This document shows positions 12,601-26,219 of a DNA stretch of 64,000 bases, piece after piece; the stretch's first letter is position 1; each line of letters begins with the position of its first letter. Origin of the DNA: Polydactylus sextarius (lineage: Eukaryota > Chordata > Actinopteri > Polynemidae); the NCBI GenBank assembly GCA_016801845.1, contig CM028922.1:2757001-2821000 (forward strand), given 5' to 3'. The notes beneath the pieces were generated by a model that searched no databases, was not told the DNA's origin, and saw only the letters and a list, made by a program, of their open reading frames with translations. The position numbers and the translations under genes were made by a program.

Positions 12601-15600
12601 TCAGTTAGAGATGAAAACGCTGACCTGCAGGAGTCATGTCTATCACTGGATTTTATCCATCACATATACTCATGTATCTAGTGATGGTACCTCACAAGAT
12701 GTCCCTGTAATTCTAAATGTTCCTATACTTTACGCGCCACCAACCAAATTCTAAAGGACAGAATAAGTTCACCATGACTTCAGACACAACATTTTTATTT
12801 TCATTTAACCAAAACCACAAGTTTTCCCCAACCTTTAATCAAAGTATGGACCTGCCATCACCTCAGCTACACTGCCATTTACAGCGCTATGTAAAACTTT
12901 ATTCTTTAAAAAAAAAAAAAAAGCTCATTAATGAAATCAAGCCAGTGATTATGTTTTCACCACATCATAACTGGGAGAACAGTTTAGTTTTATGTGAATG
13001 GTCTGGGTGTCAATCCTTGCTGTGCTGTAGAACCAAACATAATAGTGAAAGTCTACAATGTCCTCGTGTGTTGAGTCAAAGTTTACAGGTGCTTTGATAC
13101 CATCAGAGAGATGTCAGTGTGGCTAAAACTGATTGAGTTAATGAGTGTAGTTGAGAGAAATAACTGAGGATTGTATAAGTAACTCTACTATGACTGTCTG
13201 ATAGAGTTCAGTTACTGTTGTGATAAATTTAGAAATGGATCTGAAAGGAAAAGAAGACTTTTTGTTAAAAAGGTGTTTGAAGCTGCCAGATCGAGATGCC
13301 TTAACATCTTTATTCACAAGAAAAGTGTGGGGTCTAGTTAAAGGGAATGCTGGTACTATGGGCTGGTTTGCAGTTCATAGTGTAGATAGACTTGCAAGAG
13401 AAAATCAGCATTGACTGTGGATGCAAACCACAGCCTATGGTCTAAGAGATCGTGGTTGTGCGCTTAGTCATCCACCGCGACTTCCTCCCTGAGACTTTTT
13501 GTGGTGGTATACCAACATCATGCCACTTACACCTTTGCTGCTGAAAGAGGTCTGTCATTATTCTTAGGACCACAAGACATCACTTGACTTGAAAAATATA
13601 AAACAAACAGCTAATGCTGTGATTTTTTGTGTGTTTGTGTATTTGGGCTCCAGATTTACGACAACTGGCTTCAGCATGAGTAATTTAGCATCAGCTGAAT
13701 TAAAGCTTTTTGGAAGAACCCTATCTTGATCCTCACTGTAATTGTATAATACCTGAGGGGAGATATATGTTGTAAACCTCAGCATAATGAGGATAGGATG
13801 ACTGTTACCTCATCATATTTTCCACAGAAGCCCCCATGCCCTACATACACAACTTCTCTTGATGGTATTTTAGAAATCACCATTTACTCCTCAGTTTTCC
13901 TTATCTGTTCCTCGTTTAATTTTTTCTCTGTGTGTTTTCCTGTTCTCTACATCCCCTTATCTCCCACTCACTCGGATCTAACCACTTGTCTCTTTCTTCT
14001 TGCTTGTTCGTGCATGACCATGTCTCTCAGTGTGGCCTGCTCAGTCAGTCCAATTACTTCTCTGTGCATTGGATTACCTACAGTATCATAGTCAGAAATT
14101 CTCATTAGCCACTAAAAGGAAAATCATGTGCTTCCTTGCTGCAGAGAAATATATGTTTCCCTTCTCTTTCTTTTTATTCTCTGTGTTTTGCTCGAAGATA
14201 ACGTCTCTCAGAGCTCAACTTTTCCAGGGGCTAAACTAATTCAATTAGAAGGGGCATGTTTGAGTGTAGCCTGGAGTTGCACCAGCATGAGCCAACATAG
14301 CAGAACAGGACATACTGCAATATAAAAGAGGGTCTGTCGGGTGAAACATTCTGTGTTGATAATAATGAAGCCAATATAAATATCTCATCCTAGGCACGAA
14401 TTTTGTTATGAGGATATTCATTCTGTTACTTGATCTTTAGGTTCATCGGTATAATACTCGGGACAACACAGTTAACTTGAGCTTGGTCTGTTTTCGTCTG
14501 CTGGGAATGCGATGAACAAACAAAGGAGAAATGGAGAAATGAAGATGAGGCGGAGGAAACAAAAAAAGTTGTCTACTGTAAAAAATATGTGTACAGTAAT
14601 CTAACAGTGTCCTAGAGAAAACACAGATTTACTGATGTAAATCTTTTGTTTGTGTTTCTTTCTTTTTGACACAAATCACGAAAGGCAGACGTGTATGTAA
14701 ACTCCTACTAACTATTGTCCTAAATCAGAAATATTAATGGTTTGAGTTGAAGCTTATCAAGAATTATGGCTTCCTTCAACATCGCTGGGTTCCTTGGTTA
14801 GATTGCTGACTTAAGCTTTGGCCTTGGGTGAAACCTTTGTGGTACCAGAGCAACATTTGCTGCTGTTGCTGCATTGTACTCACACTGGGGATTATGTGGC
14901 AGCAGTGGGAATAGTGGTTTATGCCTTTGTACTGTTGTTAAGAGTCTGAAGGCCATAGCTGGCAGGCAGCGCATTACTAATAACAAAGGTATTATTTGTG
15001 TGTGCGCTGGCATCTATTTTAACATGCCTGCACGTGTGTGAGTTGCTTTGAACATCAGCCATATCAGTCCACATATACCCTGGTATTAATGTAGGCAGTA
15101 TTTTATCCATGCATGCTTGTCACTGCGTTTACAGCATTGCAGAGGGCATTCCAACATTAGGCCTACGCCACTTGATGGTCCACGTGAAATGATATATGGC
15201 TAACCTATTGTTTCCATATACCCTCATCTACTGATGTTGCTCCCTACTCGCATATCAGATTTTTGCTTATGCACTTAACTTATATGAGCTATGATTAGAC
15301 ACAATCATGTCTTCATATCCCATATGCGTTTAGCAACACAGAACACACAGCATGTGTTACACTAATTTTCTTTAAACTTTAAACTGGATTTTATTTATCT
15401 GATATTCCTTGTGTTTCAAGGACTGCAAATACTTCCTAGTTGCATTCATTCATTCACTGTTTATTAAAGTAAAATATTATTCTAGCTTGAGCAAACAGCC
15501 ATGAAAATATACAGTAAATTCTTGTTAATTATGTAGTTAAAGGAGCCAGCTGGGCTACCATTTGTAGTATAATATATTAATTAGATGTTATTCAAAAGAG

Positions 15601-18600
15601 AGTACATATAATACATAAAATGTGGAACCAAAATACACAGAAAATTCTGAAAGCCACAAAAAAAACCCAAAAACATAAACGAGATGCCATGACCATAATC
15701 GACTAATCAAAACTACAAGTGAGAAACCAAAACTATAAGCAAAAAGAAAATAAGAAGTCAAAAAGGAAAGAAAACTGTAAACATGTAAACAAAACACTTG
15801 CAAATGAGAGTGCTAATGTAAAGATCAGTTATCCTGTTTTCATTCTAAAAACTATAGATGATTACATGTATGATTAAACTCTTCATATAATTTTTCTTTT
15901 TGCCTTTACATGTTTTTTCAGTCTTTCTTTTTATTCCCATTTCCTGTTAAGACGGTTGTAAAAATGAAATATTAGATCATATACATTCATAAACAGGCTA
16001 CTTCCTCCTCAGTTACCACGTTTCTACTTATCTTTGATGAGAAAACCTTCTTGTCTGTTTTGTGTCATTCACTTAAAGAAACCATTAGTTTAAAAACAGA
16101 GCCTATAGAATCTGGGAACATGTAAAGGCAAAACCACAGATCTAAAAGCAAAAGTAAATACTTGACTTGATAAAATCAGGACAACTGTTATCATGACAGC
16201 CCCCTCACTTGCACTTCTGTTTCTCATTTACAGTTTTCTTTCCTCGAGTTTTGTTTTTGTTGCTTTGCTTATGCCTTTGGTCTCTCATTTACAGCTTTGA
16301 TTTCTTCTTTTTTTTTTTTTTTGTTTATGGTTTTGGTTTTCTCATTTATGTTTTTTTTTTTTTCCTTTCAGACTTTTTTTTCAGACTTCTTTATCTTGGT
16401 GACTCAAGAAACCATCATGTCGACTTACACCTGCAAAGTGAGTAGCCCCCCTCACCTCCCCCCCAATATTTCTCTTGTCCATTGTGTGTTCATCATGATG
16501 GTTCCTTGACTCACTGTGATAAGGAAACAAAACAAATTTGGACCCAAAAGCTGGTAAATGCAGCCATATAAGTGCGTGACCGGATAGGTAGATGACTGGG
16601 AGTGTGCGCTGAGACAGATGTTTTTATTTGTGTTGGCTAGTTAAGATACTACAAGATTGCTACAACTCACACGCTCTCTAGCTAACAGAGCAGCAGTCTC
16701 ATGGACCCGTTCTCCACAGACCCAGGTCTCTCTCTCTCTGTCTCTCTGTCTTTCCTCAGCTCTGACTCTTTATCTGACATTTTATCAAGGTTTCACATAA
16801 GCCTAAAAATATGTGGATTTACTGTGATTTCTTGCCTTTCTCTTTGTTGCAGAGATGTAGTACCACATGTTGTTTACACCTACCAAGTCCAAACCATCTC
16901 CAGCCGGAGTGAGAGCGAGCCCTCCCCACCTTTGGTGCATGAACTGGGGTCACCATACTGTGGTGATGGACAGATCCAGAGGTATCAGACACCCACACAC
17001 ATTTACACAGCATATACACTAAAATGGATCATAGAGATATTCAATAAAGCATTTTCAGAAAGTTCAAAGTTCAGAAACTTCATTCCTAATGTGTTAAATT
17101 TGGTATTTGGTATTTATCAGTTTGACAGTGTCTGTGTGGGTTTTCTAAAAACTGCTTCTTGCTATTTTAGTTCCAAAGGAGAAGAGTGTGATGATATGAA
17201 CTCTATGAATGGGGATGGCTGCTCCAGTCAGTGCAAAAAAGAACCATTCTTCAACTGCATTGGTAAGTCCCTCTGGATGATGATATCCTTCAGGTAAAAA
17301 TAGAAATCCCTGCCGTCACTGGTTTATTTCTCTGGACTGTTGTTGAGGAAACTGAGGGGAGTTTGTTTAACTTAGGTTTAATTTTGATTAAGATATTTAA
17401 CCCCTGACTTTGCAAGAAAATCTCTTGTGTTGCCATTATTAGAGGGATGTAATACCAGTAGATGTGAATTAATGATCCTATTTGATCTATAACAGCACTT
17501 CACTTGTTAGTGATTGCATACAGGGCCAGTATAGTCTGGAAAAAATAGAGTGCAGCTTTTTGTATGAAAAAATAAAGGGAAAAAAATAAAGATGCTGTTA
17601 TACATATTGTTTTGATCATGTTGACTGACAAACAGTGATATTTCTAATCACATGTGCATGTTACATGCAGCATTTATCAAGATTTGACTGTTTCAGTTTC
17701 TTACATAACATTATAATGCTGTTTTTTTCTTTGCCATGATATTATTGTCTGTTTGGATTTGACAGGCTGTTTTTTGCATTACTTCACAAAATAGAAAGGC
17801 TGCAAAGTTTTTGATGAGACCCACAGGCAAAGTTTGTGAATGAACAGATTTGACATCTGGGCATCTTTCATCCAAGTGCTGCTTGCCTTTCTCACAAAAA
17901 TAAGAATGCCATTAGAAATCATACTAACTTTGACCTGTAAAAAAAAAAAAAAAAATCTGGAAATCATTAGTTTTTTACAAGGCTAGTTGAGTGACTGGCA
18001 TCTCCTACGTTGTTTTGTTTTATGAATAGATGGATGGTTTCCTGTTCAGTTCTCCTGCTGTCTGACAATCATTTTGCCCCCCTGTTGCGACCGTGTGTGT
18101 GCGAGCACGTTTGTGCATGTACAGTATATGCATGCATGCACACACATATGTGAGCCTCTGTGAAGTGGCCACTTAATCCCTGTCAGATTGCTGGATGACT
18201 GCATTGGCTGTGCTGTTTTTCCACCAACTGCAGTGCTCAGGGATGTGTGTAAGTGTATGCGCGTTTGTGTATGTGTGTGTGTGTGTGTGTCTGACACCGT
18301 CTGACATAGTTGTAGTTTTGCGCAGAAATTTGACACTATAATGACGGGACCTTCTGTCCATCTGTCTGTATGTGTGAGAGAGTGCCTGCTTGTCAGTGTG
18401 CTGGATAGTGAAAGAGAGAGCTGGATGGAGAATTGACACCAAGTACACAACAGGGCCAGCATGCTACAGTTTGGATGAGCTTTAATAGGCTATTCACACG
18501 ATTGAGCCGAATTATATCTGGAATTGTTGAAATCAACAAGTTCTTTTCACATGACCCCACCTGGCATCGCAGTCCTGTTGGCTATATCTCAACACGGCCT

Positions 18601-20478
18601 CCGGCCACAGTAAACACAGGTGCAGATAAAGCATAAAGGAAATGCAATATGCTTTTTAAAAGCCACATTCACATGTTTGCCCAGTGTTGACAAGTTATTA
18701 AATGTAACATGGGCTGCTGTCTTGAAAAACAAAAACAAATAAAAAACAAATGAACAAATAAACAAAACAGGTATCATTGATTTATCATAAGCATCTTTTT
18801 TTCTCAGTCTCTTGTTATCTTTGCCTCTTTTTCTTTCTTCTCTTTCTTCAGCTGTAGAGAGAGCTCTCTTTCTCTCGTTTTTTTTTATACACATGCACTC
18901 AATCACCTTACTACTTTTTTCCGTTATCTGTTTATTCAATCCCTGTCCAAATTCAAATACTGTAGCAATATGCTTTCTGCTTTTCCATCATTTTCCTCCT
19001 CTTCTCTCTTTAACTCACATTCTACTCTATTACTCCTGCAGCTTTCACAAGCCACTGTTCGAGCTTCCTCTTGTCTCGGTCTCGCTCCTTCCCTTCGTCT
19101 TTGCCTCTGTTCCTGCTGAGTGAGTGGCGGGAGCGTATTCTGTATGCCCCCTCAGTAGCCCCTCGTTTCACCATTGCCAGAGCACAGAACTGACTTGAGT
19201 TTTTGGCTGTGCTGGGGAGGGCTGGAATTTCGAGGAGGAGGCCCCGGCCAACTTGGCACAGAATGCCGCCTTTCCCCCTAACTGGAACCCCACCGGCTGA
19301 CACTGCTTTAGCTGAGAGCTGAGAGCAATGAGGCCCAGGCAACCTCCCTGCTCTGCTCTCCTCTCCTCCAGTCCATAAGCTCCCAGTTCCAGACCTTAAC
19401 TCCGGGTGGGATGTCTGGAAAAATTACTGCTGTATCTTTCTTTACCTCTTGACTTTGTCTGATCCCCAACCACCCAACTCCCCCATCCCACCATCCCCTT
19501 CCACCTCTCTCTGTGTTTGTCTCTCTCACTCATTTTACCATTCTCTCTCTTCCATTCCTTTTCTTTGTTTCTTTCCTTCTGACCTTTATGTATTCTCTCA
19601 TCTCTATTTGTAGATCCTCACGCACTCAAGAATCTATCTTCCTTTTTTTATGTGTACTTTTTATCCCTTACCTTCCTCCTCCTCCTTTCTTCCTGTTGAC
19701 CTTCCAAAATAACCAAGATAAGGTTAGGATTTGTATCCCAAAGGATCAGAGGGGTTTGAATGTTCTATAAAAAAGGGTGAGAAAGAGGGGGTATACAAGT
19801 AATAAAGGTTTGAGTTTGGAAAACTCACCTGTATGGCACTGTACGAATGAAAACCTCCTTGTTCTCTTTTCACTTGCAGAACAGCCGAGCATGTGCTACT
19901 ATTACGATGGTGATGGAGTGTGTGAGGACTTTGAGCGAGAGACTGGTGTGAGAGACTGTGGCCTCTACACCCCCAGTGGTTTCCTGGACCAGTGGGCCTC
20001 CAATGTTGAAGTTTCACATGAACAGAAGCCTTACTGCTCCGGTGAGGTGGCTGCGGGATACCCTGCTGTTACCAAGGTAAAACCATATAAACAGCTTGTC
20101 CTGTCTAATAGATATTACAGTTGCTGTCAGTTAAGAAAAAAGCCAGAATAGGAAACAATTTGATGTAATTTATCATGTCAGAGAAGTAAAACTTCCTAAA
20201 TAGATATAAAACCAAATGTTGATGCTGATATTGAACTTAAAGGTTGGGTTTTATTTTATTTTGCTGGTTTACCAGTTAGTCATTTTGGATACTGAGACAA
20301 TTAATTAGATGTCTCCCAGGGTGAGTGCAGAAGTTTGCTGCTCTCATTAAAGTAATGCTTATTGAGGACAAGGGAAGAAGCCATTGATTCCACCTAAGGC
20401 TGGTGGAATCATTGATCTGTTGCTGTCGCAAAAGAAAGGGGCTGATTGCCCAAAACATTAGGGCGAGACATATGTTCA

Positions 20479-20513
<35 letters not shown>

Positions 20514-23500
20514 AGCATTAGACTCAATCTTATTTAATCCTATCTCCCTAGTATGGATGTTCAAAGTCTATTATCTCCTCACCATTTAATATTTCAATTC
20601 ATCACTGTCCAATCTCTTCATAACTCACAGGCTATTTGTTATTAAAACCAAATGTTACAAGAAATATCCTGCAGTCTTTTACTTTGATGTTGAGAGTGAC
20701 ATCAATATCAATTGTTAAATTTTTATGATCATAAATATTTTAACCCTACAATAGACAGGATTTCTTTGTGGAAACACTGAGGCTCTGCTCCTCTATGCTG
20801 ACAGTGCTCTGTCTTGCCTCTCTGTAGCATTGTTGGAAGTGTGTGATGTTGGAACGAGAGCTTGTTCCCACTGCTGATGATGCATTTTACAAGGCCAATG
20901 TACTGGTTATTCTCGAACAGCTGTGGTCAGGTGCCTTGCTCAAGAACACTTTGGCAAGGACTTACGCAAACAGAGGTAGGAGACTAACCAACGCTATTTA
21001 ATGCATTTGATATTTACTATATATGGCACCACTTCGGTCTGAGCAAAAGAGGAAACGTGATCCAACCAACAACATTGCAGATGTTTTATTCTCTGAGAAG
21101 AATGAGACACCAGTGGAACGTGGCCATATAACCATAAAGAAAGGATTTCTGCTGTGAAGGACACATTGTTCATACAAAAAGTTCTTTTACTGTGGAGAAC
21201 ACACTGTTCCCCAAGGGTCGTATGTGATGAGATCACTTCGTTACAAGGCCACTGACTGTACACTCTATGTGGACACACAAGTGCGTGTGCATGTGTGGAA
21301 AATATGCAAACACAGGTTAACAAAACACAACAGTCTTGTCATTATCTCCTTTTACCTCACACACCTCTCATTTTCTCGCACGCTTCGTCATATATCCAGG
21401 AAATCTCGAGTTTGAAAGCTTGTTGATAAACTGTTACATCAAAAATCATGTTCTCGAAGCCCATTCGCTCATGGAATCAATGACATTTATTTTTCCACTC
21501 CGGTAACAGTCGTGTGCCACAACAGCAGCATCAAACACCGTCTCTTCAACTCCAAATTAGCTTTAATTACATTGTGTCCTTGCAGTTTCAAGTGCAGACA
21601 CACACACAAACAAAGCAACCTTCATGACATTCTCACACATAAATGCGCACACAACCATGCACACTTGTTTGTTTGTGGTAGTTCCTTGTAAAACAAAGAT
21701 AACACAACACAACCTCAAATAACTGAGTTGAGATCTTTGTGCAGGGCTGTGCTCCTAAACTATTGTGCAATTGCATGTGTGTGGCTATGGCGACTGTCCT
21801 GGATGCTCATGCCAAAGATGAAGCATGTGATGATTGGTTCAGGCGATAAACACCAGGTTTGTCTTCATTCATGGATCCAGTTTAAATGTGGCCACGATAC
21901 AATAACAAGAAGAAAAAAAACAGCAGTTGCTGTTTTTTTTGCTGACAATAACTCTTGATGGACGCCAGCAGTCTACAATATGGAGGACCCACTTAATCGT
22001 CATTTATTTAAAGAATCTGGACTCTATTGCCTATCTGGAGTATTTCGTTCTAGTTGTCTCAGTTTCTGGGGGCTGGTGGTTTACACAACAGGTTTGATTT
22101 TGGGTGACTTTGAATATTTGTGGATGGAAATAGACGAAAAAAGCCTGTAGGCATTTGAAGTGATAACAACCAACAGATCCAAAGCCCAAGCCTCAGATCC
22201 ACATAGTTACAATGGTTTACTGTCAATCCATGGTCTTTATTGAGGTTTTGACGCAATTCTTCTGAGCAGTATTGTCTGCCAATAGAACTGTGGCTTTGCT
22301 GATACAGACTCACATATTGCGCTTGACAGGAAGTTATGGTAGTAGATTGCTTGGCAGGTTTCAGATGACCATTGTCAATATTAAAATAGCGAGGATTGAG
22401 AAATGGCGGCAGTTGGACCACAAGACTCATTGTCTGCATTTAGTGGAGACAACATTAGTTGTTTTGTACTTTATATTTGACTTTGTAAGAACTCAACTCA
22501 TGAAGTGGACGTTTTTTGCGCATGTTGGTGAGAATCCAACTCAATGACACTGACTTTGGTTGTGTTGGAAGACAGTTGGATGTTGGTATGTAAAAGGGAA
22601 ATATGATCTCTGCGGGTACCAGATCAATACTTACCAAGGCTAAATCTAGTATGTATACAATCATGAAAGTATGTGAGGATACAGACCAGTTGTCTGGATC
22701 GACAGGAAGAAATGCTCTTCTGGCAGTCATCATGTCTTGTTCACTTCTCTGCACATATGCTGCCTTTTTTTTTTGTTTTTCTTGATCTTTTAGATGTTTC
22801 TACATTTTGATGTAAGTTCACCTGTGGTAAACTGCTGGACATGATTTGGAGAGACACACGTGCTCAGGTGCCTCCTGAGTTAAATTTCAAAGGGTCATAG
22901 CAGCGGGTCTAAATACTTACATCTATTTCAGATATTTTAGTTTTACTGCTGAATAAATTTGTCCAAATAAAAGTCTAAAATGTTTCTTTTTGTTTTGGCA
23001 TCAACAAAAGGGGAAAATTAATTCAAATAACTTTAGCACAGGGCTGCCAAATGTAATGTAATACAAAATGTAAAAGAGGTAATAATTGTATGGTAAAGGC
23101 AAAACTGTGTATGTACAGTATGTGTAAAATATGCACTGATGAGTAATTCTCAGCTGATCACACTTACACAGACAAACTCATTACTACGGCATGAAGCCAA
23201 AATGACAGTAAAGTTCTCTGCTGGAGTTGGTGTCTGGTTAACCACTAGCATGCATCCCACAACATGTACCATTACTGTCCTTCTTGTGCTTGTTTGTGTG
23301 CTGTAGTGTGTGTATGTGTGTGTGTGAGAGAGAGAGACTAAAGAGTGAGAGGCAAACTGAGACCCAAGAAAGAGGTTGTAAGTGCATAAGGAGTGTACTA
23401 CAAAACCACTATTAAGTGTCTAAGCAAGGTGTTGGGCCACCACAAACCACAAGCAGAGCTTCTGAGCTCCATGGTTTCTCCAAATCTCTGGATCTCTACT

Positions 23501-26167
23501 GGAAGGATGAGCAGCAAGTCTCCTAAACTGACATCCATTCATTTATTGAATCGGAGAATACAAAAGACATGAAAAACTGACTGCAAACGAGTTCTTGCCA
23601 GTTGTAGTCATTAGTTTTTATCAGAATCCAACAGCATATTTCCAGGCCTTTCTAAAATCTCACTTCTTCCTTTGTGGTTTAATTTAATCATGTTTCCATG
23701 TCCGTGGCTTACAGGTCTGTGGTGGAGTTGGAACTAGAGATGTGCTTCCCTGATATAGAACAATACTGAAGTGTAACTGGCTCTGTGTGTTTGTGTGTGT
23801 GTTTTTTGTTTTGAATGAATATGTAAGGGGTGGAGGGGTGGTAGGCGGATAGTACATCATTTCCTTCTGATCTAGTAAACAAGTCCTGTATTGGCTTTGT
23901 GTATCAGTTCTGTTTGATGTCTAAAGACAGTGTTGATTCTGTCTGTGTGTGTGTGTCCGTGTGTCTGAGAGAGAGAGAGCGAAGCGGGCAGCCGTGATAG
24001 GGATCTTTGCGGATGTAAGAAAGCAACAACAGCACAAGAAGGCACTTGAGAAGAAAGAGAGATCATGTATCTGCACGAAATCTCAAGCGCTGTGCACTTT
24101 TGCGTGCATGTGTGTGCACAGGGGTTTTACACAGGAATACTTTCTGGACAGTTAAAAACACAACATAGAGGCATACCGAGACACATAATTTATCCATTAA
24201 TTTGAGTGATGAATGATAATCTCAAAATGCAGTATTAGTGTATAAGAGCTTAACTTTTCTTTTGTTTAACTTTTGAATCTTCATGCCCCAAAGGAAAGCC
24301 AAGGAGAAGGATGCGTGAATGCTCCCACATTTGAACCAGTGCTGAGGGAGGGTTCAGCAACATAAGAATAAATGGTGCATAGAACCATAAACACATACTG
24401 CCCTTTTGTAAACAATAGCTTAGTAGCCTGCAGTCCACCTTACAGAATGTAAATGGGTGCTAGAAGGATGGGACACATTCATTTTCAGGTCATAGAGTCT
24501 GAATCCCAGCACCAACTTCTAGATGTCAAACCTACAATGGTAATGCTATAGTTCTATTTTTTTGCACTTGATTATACAGATGGTAATTATATGGTGAAGT
24601 AGCAGTGAGTAATGCCAAGAAAGTGGAAAATATTAACATACAGATTGAGAAAATGGATCAGAGGTTGAGTTTTTGTCAATTAAGAAAATATATGAAAGGG
24701 CACAAGCCAGTCAAGTGCTCTTAAACCAGAAACAATTGTATGATGGCTGAAATGACATAATGTGTGGAATCAAATTCATAAATGACAAATGACTGATGGA
24801 CGAACAGATGGGGTTAGTGGTTGTAATTGGAGGTATAACAATCTGGACATTAGTTTGACCGACAGTCTTACTGCAGTCAAAAGAAAATACATCACAGAAT
24901 AAAAATTATTACGAAAGAAGAGAATGGTCCAAAACCACTCTTATTGGCAATTCCCTCATTAAAATGTCCTCAAATGAGCAGTTTGATCCAATCAAAATAC
25001 CATATGGACACCAGAGAATGTATGAAGTTAATAAAGTTGAGACATTAATGATCACAAAAATGTCTATCTGCCAATATAAAATTCTATCCAGGTTTAATAG
25101 TTGCATTGTTTTTAACATTATTTTTCCCTCAGAATTGTTGCTAAATGTTATAGAGAACCTCTACTACGACGCTACCTGTGAATCCAACAAGGTGGCTACA
25201 TCTTATTTAAAAGACTTTCTTTCTTGATCAGCCTCACACACAGGTACACAGTCAGACAGAGACACACAGGCAAACACACAGTGCCGACTCCATGCAGGAT
25301 TGTAGGGCAAGTCCATAGGGGACTGAAATGTACTACTGCTGTCTTAGTGGAGCAGAACATAATGTTCCCCCACTACCACACCATGGAATATGGTGAGCCA
25401 GCTCGACTTGCTCTAGGGGGATTGGATTGGAGAACTGGCCCTAGCAACTAACCTGTATGTGTGTGTGTGTGTGTGAATATATGTGTGAGTGTATGTGTGT
25501 GAATGCGTGTGCGTATCCATGCGCTTATATCTATGTATGTGTGCAAATTGCTTGCCTTTGTGCACATGTGTGTAGATGAGTTTGTGTTAGCGGGGAGGAC
25601 GCATGTGCATTCAAACTCAAAGATCAAACAGCAAACCAGGTGATTTCTCGAGAGAGAGCTGCTGCCCAGGCAATCTCTGACGCAACCCCCAGGCACCCCT
25701 GGAGAACACTCCCCTTAATTATACATAAGCAACAGAAGGGATTACATTTTAGTCCTCTCACGCTGCAAGAAATTACCTATATATGAAGTTCACCCATCTC
25801 AAGATGTAAAACAAACATATGTGCATGAGGTTTGGATTGAATAACCTATACTACAGCCATCTTTATGTAAGTAATGCTTCAGAGGGAAAGGAGAGTGAGA
25901 AGAGAGGCACAGTAAAAGAGAGGATTCTGGCTAGTAAAAATAAAGGAAACAATAATTGGCCCAGTTTTGTCCCAGGTCCCCCCCCCCTCCAAAAAAAAAA
26001 AAATAAAATAAAATAAAAAAAAAAAAACTTAAGTAGAGGATAGATGCTCAGAGTGGAGGTTGGTCCAAAGTATATGTATGCATTTACGCACATTTCCCCC
26101 AACATACACATGCAAACAAACACACAGGAAAACTTGCATATACTGATGTTGCACAAGCTTAAACACA

Positions 26168-26219
<52 letters not shown>

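Larger units (their letters stand above)
9385..16852 (+). other. pappa intron, 7.5 kb
   Basis: Donor gtgagt, acceptor tctttgttgcag. It contains a decayed MITE (10745-10972), a G8/C7 hairpin near 11290, purine-rich sequence at 11400-11640 and a large palindrome at 15620-16400. No coding sequence is recognised; open frames at 12717-13097 and 13798-14091 are not family members I know. Confidence 0.8.

Noticed and set aside
16209..16509. Phe-rich open frames
   Set aside because: Products of T-runs in the right arm of the 15620-16400 palindrome.
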